7,021 bases of DNA from Pseudomonadota bacterium (GTDB lineage Bacteria > Pseudomonadota > Alphaproteobacteria > Acetobacterales > Acetobacteraceae). Where the stretch lies: assembly GCA_021784255.1 (NCBI GenBank), contig JAJXSZ010000166.1:1-7021 (forward strand), given 5' to 3'. The position numbers and the translations under genes were made by a program. Position 1 is the first letter of the stretch. Each line of letters opens with the position of its first letter. The notes under the pieces were generated by a model, which was given only the letters and a program-made list of their open reading frames with translations, was not told the DNA's origin and ran no database searches. This document shows positions 1 through 7,021 of this stretch, piece after piece.

Positions 1-631
1 TGCGTTCACGATCACCTATTTCATGGACCACCAGAAGCGCGATGGTTACGCGCCGGAAATGGGTTCCTTCCTCGAAGGCTCGGCGCTCGACCGGCTCGAC
101 CAGTGGTTCGAGCAGGCGCCCACCCTCGCCGCCGGCGCCAACTGGGCCGACATTCACACCTATCTTCCCGACGATCTGATGGTGAAGGTCGATGTGGCCA
201 GCATGGCGCACGGCCTGGAATCGCGCTCCCCGCTGCTCGACCACGTGTTCATGGAATGGGCGGCCGGCCTGCCGGAAGCGGTGAAGCTCAGCGGCACCGA
301 GACCAAGGCCGTCTTCAAGCGAGCGATGGAGCCGTATCTGCCGCGCGAGGTGCTGTATCGCCGCAAGATGGGGTTCGGCTGCCCGGTCGGGCATTGGCTG
401 CGCGGCGAACTGCGGGAAATGGCCGAGGACGTCCTGCTCGGCCCGACCGCGGCGGCGCGCGGCATTTTTCGCCCCGATTACGTGACCAGGCTGATGCGCG
501 AGCACATGGACGGAACCCAGCAGCACGATACGCGCCTCTGGGCCCTGCTGATGCTGGAATTATGGTTTCGTATGTGGATCGATGGCGACGTCGGCCACAC
601 GGTCGATCGCCCGGAACTTGCCATGGCCTGA
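1..631 (+). CDS. Asparagine synthase-type amidotransferase, C-terminal part (5' truncated by window edge)
   Basis: The frame is open from base 2 and ends at TGA 629-631, giving about 209 residues of the C-terminal synthetase domain of a class-II glutamine-dependent asparagine synthase-like protein. Seen: the core 'LPDDLMVKVDVASMAHGLE' followed by 'SRSPLLDH', then 'TKAVFKRAMEPYLP' and 'RRKMGFGCPVGHWLRGELRE'. These are typical of the ATP-pyrophosphatase/aspartyl-AMP half, which adenylates a carboxylate and amidates it with ammonia from the N-terminal glutaminase domain. The glutaminase domain and the ATP-binding SGGxDS loop would lie upstream, outside the window. The tail 'RLWALLMLELWFRMWID' matches the family members common in exopolysaccharide and XrtA-type clusters, so the substrate may be a sugar carboxylate rather than free aspartate; that is inference. 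The gene converges on the minus-strand run and is probably a separate unit. Confidence 0.9.
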   Translation, partial: AFTITYFMDHQKRDGYAPEMGSFLEGSALDRLDQWFEQAPTLAAGANWADIHTYLPDDLMVKVDVASMAHGLESRSPLLDHVFMEWAAGLPEAVKLSGTETKAVFKRAMEPYLPREVLYRRKMGFGCPVGHWLRGELREMAEDVLLGPTAAARGIFRPDYVTRLMREHMDGTQQHDTRLWALLMLELWFRMWIDGDVGHTVDRPELAMA

Positions 632-793
632 GCAACGCCGCGCCCGTCCTCGCCGCCCGCGCCGCGGGCCGGCGCAACATCCGGTCCACGCCCGTCATCG
701 GGCCTGATTTCTTGCTCCAGGAAACTTGGAACCCGGAGCCGCTTATCTCCGATCTGCCTGAGCCGGACAGGCTCCGACAGGTCGCAGCTCGGC
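632..793. other. Convergent intergenic gap with weak hairpins
   Basis: This 162-bp gap lies between the stop of the asparagine synthase-like gene and the stop of the idnD-like gene on the other strand. I see no gene in it. A GC hairpin with 6-bp arms (GCCCGC 655-660 and GCGGGC 664-669, 3-nt loop) follows the plus-strand gene. A second weak hairpin (GAGCC 760-764 and GGCTC 770-774, 5-nt loop) sits downstream of the minus-strand gene. Neither is followed by a T-run on its own strand, so neither is a convincing intrinsic terminator. Transcription from both sides presumably ends here by another route, for example Rho. Confidence 0.4.
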
Positions 794-1825
794 CTAGAAG
801 CTGAGCTGGACCTTCATGGCGCGCGCACGGTCGCCGGCGAGCTCGAAGGCTTTCGTTGCGTCATCGAGGGGAAAAACGCGGGTCAGCAGCGGCCGTGGGT
901 CGATGGCCCGGCGGTTGATGAGGGCAACGGCGAGCGCGAACTCCTCATGGAAGCGGAACGTGCCGCGCAGCTCGATTTCCTTTGCGACGACCAGGTTCTG
1001 CGGGATCGACATGTCGCCACCGAGGCCGAGCTGGACGAGGACGCCGCGTGGCTTGAGCACGTCGAGCCCGGCGCGGACGGCGCGCTCGCTGCCCGAGGCC
1101 TCGAACTGGACGTCGAAATATCCCTTGTTGGCGGCGAACGCCTCGAGCGCCGATGCGTTGCTGGCAACGTTGATCGTCCGGTCGGCGCCGAGGCGCCCGG
1201 CGACGGCAAGGACGGTGTCGGCAAGGTCGGTGGCCACGATCTCGGCCGCACCATGCGCGCGCGCGGCCATGATGGTGAGCACGCCGATCGGGCCGCAGCC
1301 GGTGACGAGCACGCGCCGGCCCAGCAGCGAGCCGGCGCGCGCGACCGCATGCAGGGTGACGGCGAGCGGCTCGGCGAAGGCGGCCTCCTCGATCGCGATG
1401 CCGTCGGCGACCTTGTGGCACTGCCAGGCCTCGGCGATCAGGCGCTGGCGGAACGCGCCCTGGATGTGCGGCATCGGCATGGCGCTGCCGTAGAAGCGCA
1501 TGTCGAGGCAGTGGTTCTGCAGCCCCTGCAGGCAGTAGCTGCATTTGTTGCAGGGCCGGCTCGGCGAGACCGCCACGCGCTCGCCAATGGCCAGCCCGCT
1601 GACACCCTCGCCCAGCGCGGCGATGCGGCCTGCGACCTCATGGCCCAGGATCATCGGCTCGCGCACGCGCACGGTGCCGAAGCCGCCATGCTGGTAGTAG
1701 TGCAGGTCCGACCCGCAGATGCCGCCCGCCTCGATCGCGATCTCGACCTGCCCGGGGCCGGCGGCGGCCTCCTCGCGTTCCTCGATGCGCAGGTCGCGCG
1801 CGGCGTGGATGACCACAACCTTCAT
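794..1825 (-). CDS. idnD: L-idonate 5-dehydrogenase (zinc-dependent MDR alcohol dehydrogenase)
   Basis: A 343-residue zinc-dependent medium-chain dehydrogenase, the same length as E. coli IdnD as I recall it. IdnD oxidises L-idonate to 5-keto-D-gluconate in the cytoplasm. Seen: 'GGICGSDLHYYQ' with catalytic-zinc Cys37, 'GHE' 61-63 (His62, Glu63), and 'AEPLAV' with Glu152. Structural-zinc Cys are at 92, 95, 98 and 106. The Rossmann loop is GCGPIG 176-181, with Asp200 at the end of the second strand, which favours NAD(H). IdnD-like landmarks are 'DMRFYGSAM', 'KGYFDV', 'ELRGTFRF' and the C-terminal 'AMKVQLSF'. The start is ATG 1825-1823, preceded by GGAGG (1831-1835) at 5 nt; a longer upstream reading would run into the neighbouring dehydrogenase. 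It follows that gene by 10 bp and is the last gene of the run. Sorbitol/polyol dehydrogenases are the closest alternative, but the landmarks favour IdnD. Confidence 0.88.
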   Translation of the reverse strand: MKVVVIHAARDLRIEEREEAAAGPGQVEIAIEAGGICGSDLHYYQHGGFGTVRVREPMILGHEVAGRIAALGEGVSGLAIGERVAVSPSRPCNKCSYCLQGLQNHCLDMRFYGSAMPMPHIQGAFRQRLIAEAWQCHKVADGIAIEEAAFAEPLAVTLHAVARAGSLLGRRVLVTGCGPIGVLTIMAARAHGAAEIVATDLADTVLAVAGRLGADRTINVASNASALEAFAANKGYFDVQFEASGSERAVRAGLDVLKPRGVLVQLGLGGDMSIPQNLVVAKEIELRGTFRFHEEFALAVALINRRAIDPRPLLTRVFPLDDATKAFELAGDRARAMKVQLSF

Positions 1826-1835
1826 CGGTGCCTCC

Positions 1836-2777
1836 TCAGACGACCGGGGTGAGCAGTGCCGCGCCGGCGAAATGCGCCGCGAGATTGTCGCGCACGAGCT
1901 GGCCCATGGCGCGGCGCGTCTCGATCGTGCCGGAACCATGGTGCGGTTGCAGAACGACGTTGTCCAGCGATCCGAAGCGCTGGTCGATGTTCGGTTCGTT
2001 CCAGAAGACGTCGAGTCCGGCGGCCTTGATCCGGCGGCTGGCGAGGGCGTCGAGCAGCGCCGGCTCGTCCACCGTCGATCCGCGCGAGACATTGACGAGG
2101 ATGCCATCCGGCCCGAGGGCGTCGAGGACGTGCGCGTCGATCAGGTTCTTTGTGCCGTCGCCGCCGGCCAACGTGACGATGAGGAACTCCGAGCGGCGAG
2201 CCAGCGCGACGAGGTCGGGCACGTATTCCCAGGCGACTCCCTCGCGCCGGCTGCGCGCGAAATAGGCGACGTCGCAGTCGAACGCGGCGAGCCGCCGTGC
2301 CACGGCGCTGCCGATGCGGCCGATCCCGGCGATGCCGACCTTCTTGCCGGTGACCCGGGTCACGAGCTGCATGTTGCCCTTGGCCCAGCGTCCGTCGCGC
2401 ACATAGGCATCACCGCCCGGGATCTGGCGGGCCGTTGCCAGCAGCAGGCCGACGGCGAGGTCCGCGACATCGGCGGTGAGCACGTCGGGCGTGTTGGTCA
2501 CGCGGATGCCGTGTGCCCGCGCGTAGCCGAGGTCGATCGCATCCGTTCCGACTCCGTAACAGGAGACGATCGCGAGCTTCGGCAGGCGGCGCATCAGATC
2601 GGCGGATGCACCGAGCTCGCCCCGCGTGGCGATGGCCCGGATGCCGCCGCCGTGCGCCGCGAGCAGCGCCTCGCGGTCCGGCGCTTCCCAGTAGCGCAGG
2701 ACGCGGTAGTCCTGTTCCAGGGCGGCCATGTCCCAATCGGGATAGGCGCCCATGACCAGGAGGCTCGGCTTATCCAT
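1836..2777 (-). CDS. D-isomer-specific 2-hydroxyacid dehydrogenase (glyoxylate/hydroxypyruvate or 2-ketoaldonate reductase type)
   Basis: A 313-residue cytoplasmic NAD(P)H-dependent 2-keto acid reductase. Seen: substrate-domain 'YGVGTDAIDL' near residue 74, hinge-region 'TADVADLAVGLLLA' (101-114), and dinucleotide loop GIGRIG 151-156. The catalytic triad is complete: Arg232 in 'NVSRG', Glu261 in 'WNEP', and His279 in 'QPHHGSGT'. Arg175, Ser176 and Arg177 follow the second Rossmann strand, the arrangement expected for NADPH preference (family knowledge, not measured). ATG 2777-2775 has GGAG (2784-2787) 6 nt upstream and lies 23 bp after idnO; the stop is 10 bp before the idnD start. Lying between IdnO and IdnD, it could reduce 2-keto-L-gulonate to L-idonate or 2-ketogluconate to gluconate, as GhrB/TiaE-type enzymes do. 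The specificity is inference; glyoxylate or hydroxypyruvate reduction remains possible. Confidence 0.85.
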   Translation of the reverse strand: MDKPSLLVMGAYPDWDMAALEQDYRVLRYWEAPDREALLAAHGGGIRAIATRGELGASADLMRRLPKLAIVSCYGVGTDAIDLGYARAHGIRVTNTPDVLTADVADLAVGLLLATARQIPGGDAYVRDGRWAKGNMQLVTRVTGKKVGIAGIGRIGSAVARRLAAFDCDVAYFARSRREGVAWEYVPDLVALARRSEFLIVTLAGGDGTKNLIDAHVLDALGPDGILVNVSRGSTVDEPALLDALASRRIKAAGLDVFWNEPNIDQRFGSLDNVVLQPHHGSGTIETRRAMGQLVRDNLAAHFAGAALLTPVV

Positions 2778-2800
2778 GGAACGCTCCGCTGCCAGTGGTT

Positions 2801-3565
<765 letters not shown>

Positions 3566-3573
3566 GATTTCAT

Positions 3574-3578
3574 CTCCT
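3574..3578 (-). promoter_or_regulatory. Ribosome binding site deciding the idnO GTG start
   Basis: AGGAG on the minus strand, within an AAAAGGAGATG context, lies 8 nt upstream of GTG 3565-3563. This is the best Shine-Dalgarno match in the area. It lies inside the longer reading that begins at 3598, which argues against that earlier ATG. The ATG directly after the AGGAG is out of frame with the SDR. Confidence 0.7.
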
Positions 3579-3628
3579 TTTCCGTCCAGCCGCGCCACTC
3601 TGCCGCGCGCCGGTCCGCGCGCGAGCGT

Positions 3629-3646
3629 GCCGGGCGGCCGCCCGGC
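3629..3646. repeat. 18-bp perfect palindrome in the gap upstream of idnO
   Basis: GCCGGGCGGCCGCCCGGC is its own reverse complement. It lies in the 111-bp gene-free stretch (3566-3676) between the isocitrate lyase-like gene and idnO, flanked by alternating CG-rich sequence. In RNA it would fold as a 7-bp all-GC stem with a GGCC loop. No T-run follows on the minus strand, so it is not a standard intrinsic terminator. It could be an operator-like site, an mRNA-processing or stability element, or chance in very GC-rich DNA. I cannot assign a role. Confidence 0.5.
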
Positions 3647-3676
3647 GCGGCGCGCGACCGCGCCGTTGCTGTCGAC

Positions 3677-4543
3677 TCAGCGGTCGGGAAGGGCGAAGCG
3701 CCGCGCCTGGTGGTCGTAGGCATCGTAGCCCAGGGCGCTGCGCAACGCCGCGGGCGCAAGCGCCATTTCCGCCTCGGCATTCCCGGCGGCAAGGGCGGCG
3801 AGGCCCGCCTTGATGCCCGCGATCGCCGGCGACAGCATGCCCGTCGGATAGGTGCCGATCTTGAGCCCGAGTTCCGCCGCCCGAGCCTGTGTCGGTGTCT
3901 CTCGCGGCGCGCCGGGCGACAGCACGGCAAAGGAGGGACGCCCGCCGGCCGCCGCGACCGCGCGCCGGATCTCATCCTCGTCCTTCGGTGAATCGAGGAA
4001 CAGGATATCCGCTCCTTCCTCGACATACATCTCGATCCGCGCCAGCGCCTCGTCGATCCCGGCCGTGGGGCGGCAATCGGTTCGCGCCATCACCAGGATG
4101 GCGGAGTCCTTGGCCGCCTCGACCGCGGCACGGATCTTCATGCGCACCTCGTCGCGCGGCATGCAGGGCTTGCCGGCGGCCGTCAGCGCGCGCGGCGTGA
4201 TCTTGTCCTCGATCAGGATCGCCGCGGCGCCGGCGCGCCCATAGGCGCGGACCGTTCGTTGCACATTCATCGCATTGCCGTAGCCATGGTCGGCATCGGC
4301 CAGGATCAGCAGATCCGGTGCGGCATCGCGTACGACCGTCAGCGAATCGAACATTTCCCGGAACGAAAGCAGATCCAGATCGGGCCCGCCGAGGCGGCTC
4401 GCCGCAACGCAGGATCCGGAGAGAAACGCCGTCTTGAACCCCGCCTCCGTCGTCAGCCTGGCACTGAGTCCGTCCCAGATCGCCGGCATGACGATGAACC
4501 CAGGTTCGGCCAGCAGGCGGCGCATACGTTCGGGGGCGTTCAT
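3677..4543 (-). CDS. Isocitrate lyase/PEP mutase superfamily enzyme, oxaloacetate decarboxylase-like
   Basis: A 288-residue TIM-barrel enzyme that would cleave or form a C-C (or P-C) bond next to a 2-oxo or 2-hydroxy acid using Mg2+. Seen: 'FLSGSCVAAS' near residue 40, Mg-binding 'ADADHGYGNAMNVQRTV' (82-98; Asp83, Asp85), Glu112-Asp113, and 'ILVMARTD' with Arg154. The catalytic K-[KR]-C-G-H loop of isocitrate and 2-methylisocitrate lyases is absent; the equivalent stretch reads 'TPRALTAAGKP' (116-126). The 'DADHGYGNA' signature with no catalytic Cys recalls the Pseudomonas PA4872-type oxaloacetate decarboxylase branch (family knowledge). ATG 4543-4541 has GGAGAG (4552-4557) 8 nt upstream. It starts 106 bp after the binding-protein gene, beyond a strong stem-loop. 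The true substrate is unknown; annotations such as methylisocitrate lyase or phosphonomutase would be over-calls. Confidence 0.8.
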   Translation of the reverse strand: MNAPERMRRLLAEPGFIVMPAIWDGLSARLTTEAGFKTAFLSGSCVAASRLGGPDLDLLSFREMFDSLTVVRDAAPDLLILADADHGYGNAMNVQRTVRAYGRAGAAAILIEDKITPRALTAAGKPCMPRDEVRMKIRAAVEAAKDSAILVMARTDCRPTAGIDEALARIEMYVEEGADILFLDSPKDEDEIRRAVAAAGGRPSFAVLSPGAPRETPTQARAAELGLKIGTYPTGMLSPAIAGIKAGLAALAAGNAEAEMALAPAALRSALGYDAYDHQARRFALPDR

Positions 4544-4590
4544 CGGGCTTTCTCTCCGTGTGACGGGAACGTTCCGGCGGAGCCGGCAGG

Positions 4591-4625
4591 CCGGAGCCGT
4601 GGCATGGACCTCGCCACGGCTCCGG
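4591..4625 (-). terminator. Strong stem-loop after the binding-protein gene (attenuator or 3'-end element)
   Basis: The arms 4591-4603 (CCGGAGCCGTGGC) and 4613-4625 (GCCACGGCTCCGG) pair perfectly over 13 bp with a 9-nt loop. It begins 24 bp after the stop of the periplasmic binding-protein gene and ends 47 bp before the start of the next gene. No T-run follows on the minus strand; a small hairpin (4574-4586) comes instead. It is therefore more likely a partial terminator or an RNA element protecting the 3' end of the binding-protein message than a complete intrinsic terminator. Stem-loops in this position are common next to ABC binding-protein genes, which are made in excess over the membrane parts. 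Confidence 0.6.
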
Positions 4626-4649
4626 GGTCGGCAGGTAGCGGGCAGGCGA

Positions 4650-5501
4650 TCAGGGAATCGGAACGAACTTCAGATCCTTCAGCGGGATCACCTTATCGTG
4701 GCGGACCATCTTGTACTGAGTCTTGGGCCCGAGCCACTTGTTCCAGATGGTATTGATCTCGCCGGATTTGTCCATCTGAACGAGGATCTCGTTGACCTTG
4801 TTCAGCAGGGCCGGCTCGCCCTTCTTGACCCCGACGCAGATCGGCTCGAGCAGCATCGGCTCAGGGATCATCCGCAGCTTGACGCCGTGCTTCTGCGAAT
4901 CGTCGATGAGCTTGGTGATCGTCATCGTATTGGCCACCATGCCCACCGCCTTGCCTTGCTGCACCGCCATGTAGACCGAACCGGTGTCCTGGAACGTCAG
5001 CGGAATGGACTTATTGAGCTTCACACCCAGCTCCGACGTCGAGCCGGCGGCCGCCGCGAGTCGCTTGCCGACGAAATCCGACTTGTGCTGACCGGGATCG
5101 CTGGCACGCACCGCCAGCCGCTCCTTGGCGACATAGTAGGGGTCGCTGAAATCGATCTGCTTGCCGCGGCCGATCGTATAGGCGAGATTGGCGATCTCGA
5201 CATCGACGCGCCCGAGCTGGACTTCCGGCACCCGTGCTTCGACCGAGGTCGGCGTGATCTTGGAGCCGACGCCGAGATGTTTCGCGATGGCACGGCAGAG
5301 ATCGACGTCGAAGCCCTCCATCTTCCGGGTCTTGGGATCCGGCGAAGCGAACGGCGGCACATCGGAAAATGTGCCGCAGCGCAGCTCCTTGCGTTGCAGC
5401 ACCTTCTGCAACTGATCTGCACGCGCTGGCATCGCCATCGCGGCGAGCGCGAGGCCCGCAAACGCGAAGGCTACGCTGGCCTTTATCCATTTCGTCTTCA
5501 T
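4650..5501 (-). CDS. PAAT-family ABC transporter periplasmic substrate-binding protein
   Basis: A 283-residue SBP_bac_3-type binding protein. Seen: a Sec signal peptide (MKTKWIKASV, hydrophobic 9-23, ARA|D cleavage expected after residue 28), 'EGFDVDLCRAIAKHLG' (62-77), 'YTIGRGKQIDFSDPYY' (108-123) with Arg112 where the family binds the substrate carboxylate, and 'GSTSELG' (153-159). Asn191 in 'GMVANTMT' sits where amino-acid binders usually carry the Asp that holds the amino group, so the ligand may not be a plain amino acid. The ATG is 5501-5499, with GGGAG (5508-5512) 6 nt upstream. An earlier in-frame ATG at 5540 overlaps the ATPase stop, but it would add 13 residues ahead of a normal signal peptide, so I reject it. 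The gene follows its ATPase by 35 bp and comes last in the transporter block, before a strong stem-loop. The ligand is unknown. Confidence 0.9.
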   Translation of the reverse strand: MKTKWIKASVAFAFAGLALAAMAMPARADQLQKVLQRKELRCGTFSDVPPFASPDPKTRKMEGFDVDLCRAIAKHLGVGSKITPTSVEARVPEVQLGRVDVEIANLAYTIGRGKQIDFSDPYYVAKERLAVRASDPGQHKSDFVGKRLAAAAGSTSELGVKLNKSIPLTFQDTGSVYMAVQQGKAVGMVANTMTITKLIDDSQKHGVKLRMIPEPMLLEPICVGVKKGEPALLNKVNEILVQMDKSGEINTIWNKWLGPKTQYKMVRHDKVIPLKDLKFVPIP

Positions 5502-5536
5502 TTTCGTCTCCCTTTTTTCATGATAAGGCAACTCCG

Positions 5537-6271
5537 TCATCGCCCGCCGAGATCGGCGAGGAAGCGCTGCGCGCGGGAATGCTCCGGCGCGGTGAAGAAG
5601 GCATCGGGGGAATTGGTCTCGAGGATCCGCCCGGCATCCATGAACCAGACGCGGTCCGCCACATCGCGAGCGAACTTCATCTCGTGCGTGACGCACATCA
5701 TCGTCATGCCGTCCTTCGCCAGCCCGCGGATGACGTTCAGCACTTCCCCGACCATCTCCGGATCGAGTGCGCTCGTCGGTTCGTCGAACAGCATGGCCGG
5801 CGGCTCCATCGCGAGCGCGCGCGCGATCGCCACGCGCTGCTGCTGGCCACCCGAGAGCTGCGCCGGATAGGAATGGGCGCGTGAGGCGAGCCCGACGCGC
5901 TCGAGCAGCGCCATGGCACGATCGCGTGCTTCCGCGCGGCTGGTGCGGTTTACCCGCCATGGCGAGAGCACGATGTTGTCGAGGGCGGAAAGGTGCGGGA
6001 AGAGATTGAAACTCTGGAAGACGAAGCCGATGCGGCTGCGCAGGTGATTGAGCTTGTGCGCGCGCATCGGCGCATGGACCTCGACGCCGTCGAACACGAT
6101 CCTGCCGGAGTGGATCTCCTCGAGTCTGTTGACGGTCCGTATCAATGTCGACTTGCCGGACCCGGACGGACCGCACACCACCACCACCTCACCCCGGGCG
6201 ACCTCGGCGGTGATGTCGGCGAGTGCGTGGTACTGGCCAAAAAACTTGTTGACACCCTCGAAGCGGATCAT
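5537..6271 (-). CDS. PAAT-family ABC transporter ATP-binding protein (GlnQ/HisP type)
   Basis: A 244-residue ABC ATPase, the usual length for the GlnQ/GltL/HisP group, which powers import through the paired permeases at the inner membrane. All functional motifs are intact: Walker A GPSGSGKST 34-42, Q-loop Gln86 in 'VFQSFNLFPHL', signature LSGGQQQR 139-146, Walker B 'AMLFDE' 159-164, D-loop SALD 167-170, and switch His196 in 'VTHEM'. ATG 6271-6269 overlaps the permease stop by 4 bp (ATGA), indicating translational coupling; it also has its own GGAGG (6279-6283) 7 nt upstream. There is no C-terminal regulatory extension. The motif set and neighbours place it firmly in the polar amino-acid class, but do not define what is transported. 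Confidence 0.95.
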   Translation of the reverse strand: MIRFEGVNKFFGQYHALADITAEVARGEVVVVCGPSGSGKSTLIRTVNRLEEIHSGRIVFDGVEVHAPMRAHKLNHLRSRIGFVFQSFNLFPHLSALDNIVLSPWRVNRTSRAEARDRAMALLERVGLASRAHSYPAQLSGGQQQRVAIARALAMEPPAMLFDEPTSALDPEMVGEVLNVIRGLAKDGMTMMCVTHEMKFARDVADRVWFMDAGRILETNSPDAFFTAPEHSRAQRFLADLGGR

Positions 6272-6993
6272 GTCGCGACCTCCACGAGAACGCGGGGACC
6301 GGAGCGGCGCGTTGCAATGCGGCCCTCGACCCAGTCGGTGACCCTGGTTACCGATGCGCAGACGGCGTAGTACGTCAGCGCCAGGATCAGGAAGACTTCG
6401 AATGGCTCGGTCAGCAGCCGGTTGTTGAGCTGATTGGCCGCGAACGTCAGTTCCGGGACATTGATGATGTAGCCGAGCGAGGTGTCCTTGATGGTCGCCA
6501 CGAACTGGCTGAGCATGCTCGGCAGCATGTTGTAGAGCGCCTGCGGTAGGATGACGTGGAGCATGGCGCCCAGATAGGAGTGGCCGAGCGCGCGCGCCGC
6601 ATCCATCTGGCCGCGCGGTAACGATTCGATACCGGCACGGACCACCTCGCTGAGGAACACCCCCTCATACAGCACCAGCGTGCAGACCATGGTGGCGAAG
6701 CCCGACACCTCCATGCGGAACACCAGCGGAAAGATGAAGTAGACCCAGAAGATGATCATCAGCAGCGGAATGCCGCGCACCATGTAGACGAGGCCGGTCG
6801 CCGGCGCGCGCAGCAGGCGCCAGCGCGACAGGCGTGCGAGCGCGATCGCGATGCTGACGGGAAACGCGAGCCCGATGCCCAGCACCGAGAGCAGCAGCGT
6901 CGCCGCCAGTCCACCGAGGGGGCCGGCAGGATACTGGCCGATGAGCAGCAGCAGCCAGTTGTGGCGGACGATGGTGAGGGCGCTGGCGATCAT
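6268..6993 (-). CDS. PAAT-family ABC transporter permease (HisMQ/GlnP type)
   Basis: A 241-residue inner-membrane permease. Seen: hydrophobic segments at about 28-52, 66-91, 98-118, 145-165 and 196-217. A conserved 'GLVYMVRGIPLLMIIFW' (67-83) matches the 'RGTPLLVQLF' region of His/Glu/Gln permeases. The EAA-type ATPase-contact loop is 'DAARALGHSYLGAMLHVILPQA' (131-152), in which Asp replaces Glu and the invariant Gly137 is kept. ATG 6993-6991 starts 2 bp after the likely stop of an upstream gene, with a G-rich stretch rather than a clear Shine-Dalgarno, which suggests coupling. Its stop overlaps the ATPase start by 4 bp. PAAT importers usually have two related permeases; the partner is probably the gene cut by the window end. 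Confidence 0.92.
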   Translation of the reverse strand: MIASALTIVRHNWLLLLIGQYPAGPLGGLAATLLLSVLGIGLAFPVSIAIALARLSRWRLLRAPATGLVYMVRGIPLLMIIFWVYFIFPLVFRMEVSGFATMVCTLVLYEGVFLSEVVRAGIESLPRGQMDAARALGHSYLGAMLHVILPQALYNMLPSMLSQFVATIKDTSLGYIINVPELTFAANQLNNRLLTEPFEVFLILALTYYAVCASVTRVTDWVEGRIATRRSGPRVLVEVAT

Positions 6994-6995
6994 TG

Positions 6996-7021
6996 CTAAT
7001 GGGCCCCCGCCAGGCGGACCT
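6996..7021 (-). CDS. 3' end of an upstream gene, probably the partner ABC permease (truncated by window edge)
   Basis: On the minus strand the last bases read in one frame as V-R-L-A-G-A-H then TAG (6998-6996), 2 bp before the permease ATG. The codons GTC CGC CTG GCG GGG GCC have G or C in every third position, like the genes here, so this is consistent with a coding tail. The evidence is only seven codons plus context: PAAT operons normally carry two adjacent permease genes, and only one is fully inside the window. The identity is inference. Confidence 0.4.

Noticed and set aside
760..774. Intrinsic terminator for the minus-strand run
   Set aside because: The stem is only 5 bp and no T-run follows on the minus strand, so it is described only as a weak hairpin in the convergent gap.
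103..804. A 233-codon plus-strand frame overlapping the asparagine synthase-like gene
   Set aside because: It is out of frame with the recognised synthase domain, Arg/Ala/Gly-rich, and without any known domain.
1826..2107. A 94-residue N-terminal extension of the idnD reading frame
   Set aside because: The extension is Ser/Arg-rich, overlaps the 2-hydroxyacid dehydrogenase in another frame, and the internal ATG at 1825 has a strong GGAGG and gives exactly the family length.
4434..5870. A 478-codon open frame on the plus strand opposite the binding-protein and ATPase genes
   Set aside because: It is antisense to two clear genes with complete family motifs, its translation is Arg/His/Asp-rich low-quality sequence with no recognisable domain, and long antisense frames are expected in GC-rich DNA.
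5502..6176. A long N-terminal extension of the binding-protein frame through the ATPase gene
   Set aside because: It is a frame shadow of the ATPase; the ATG at 5501 begins a textbook signal peptide with a good Shine-Dalgarno.

Overview
The window is GC-rich throughout, with G/C-dominated third codon positions, tight gene spacing and Pseudomonadota-type gene families. It looks like a chromosomal segment of a high-GC proteobacterium. An alphaproteobacterium (Rhodospirillales/Rhizobiales-like) is my best guess, but only a guess. No rRNA, tRNA, CRISPR array, transposase or phage gene is visible.

Layout. (1) Bases 1-631, plus strand: the 3' end of an asparagine-synthase-type amidotransferase whose start lies outside the window. 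(2) 632-793: a short gene-free gap where two units converge. (3) 794-7021, minus strand: one long co-directional run. In transcription order (right to left) it reads: the last codons of a probable first permease, a polar amino-acid-type (PAAT) ABC permease, its ATPase, its periplasmic binding protein, then a gap with a 13-bp perfect stem-loop. After the gap come an isocitrate lyase/PEP mutase superfamily enzyme, a second gap with an 18-bp palindrome, a gluconate 5-dehydrogenase (idnO-like), a 2-hydroxyacid dehydrogenase, and an L-idonate 5-dehydrogenase (idnD-like).

How the genes fit together. IdnD (L-idonate to 5-keto-D-gluconate) and IdnO (5-keto-D-gluconate to D-gluconate) are clear by motif and by exact family length (343 and 254 aa). 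The 2-hydroxyacid dehydrogenase between them could supply a 2-ketoaldonate reductase step (2-keto-L-gulonate to L-idonate, or 2-ketogluconate to gluconate). Together these would make a short sugar-acid interconversion route ending at gluconate. The usual idonate transporter (IdnT) and gluconate kinase are not in the window; a PAAT ABC transporter occupies the transporter position instead. Its binding protein has Asn where the family usually has the Asp that holds the substrate amino group. The isocitrate lyase-like enzyme lacks the lyase Cys loop and most resembles the oxaloacetate decarboxylase-type branch. That the ABC transporter imports a sugar acid or sugar-acid conjugate is a hypothesis, not something the sequence proves.

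No clearly new type of system is seen. The most interesting points are the idonate enzymes sitting behind an atypical PAAT transporter, the altered residues in the binding protein and the lyase-like enzyme, and the two inverted repeats that divide the run into segments.
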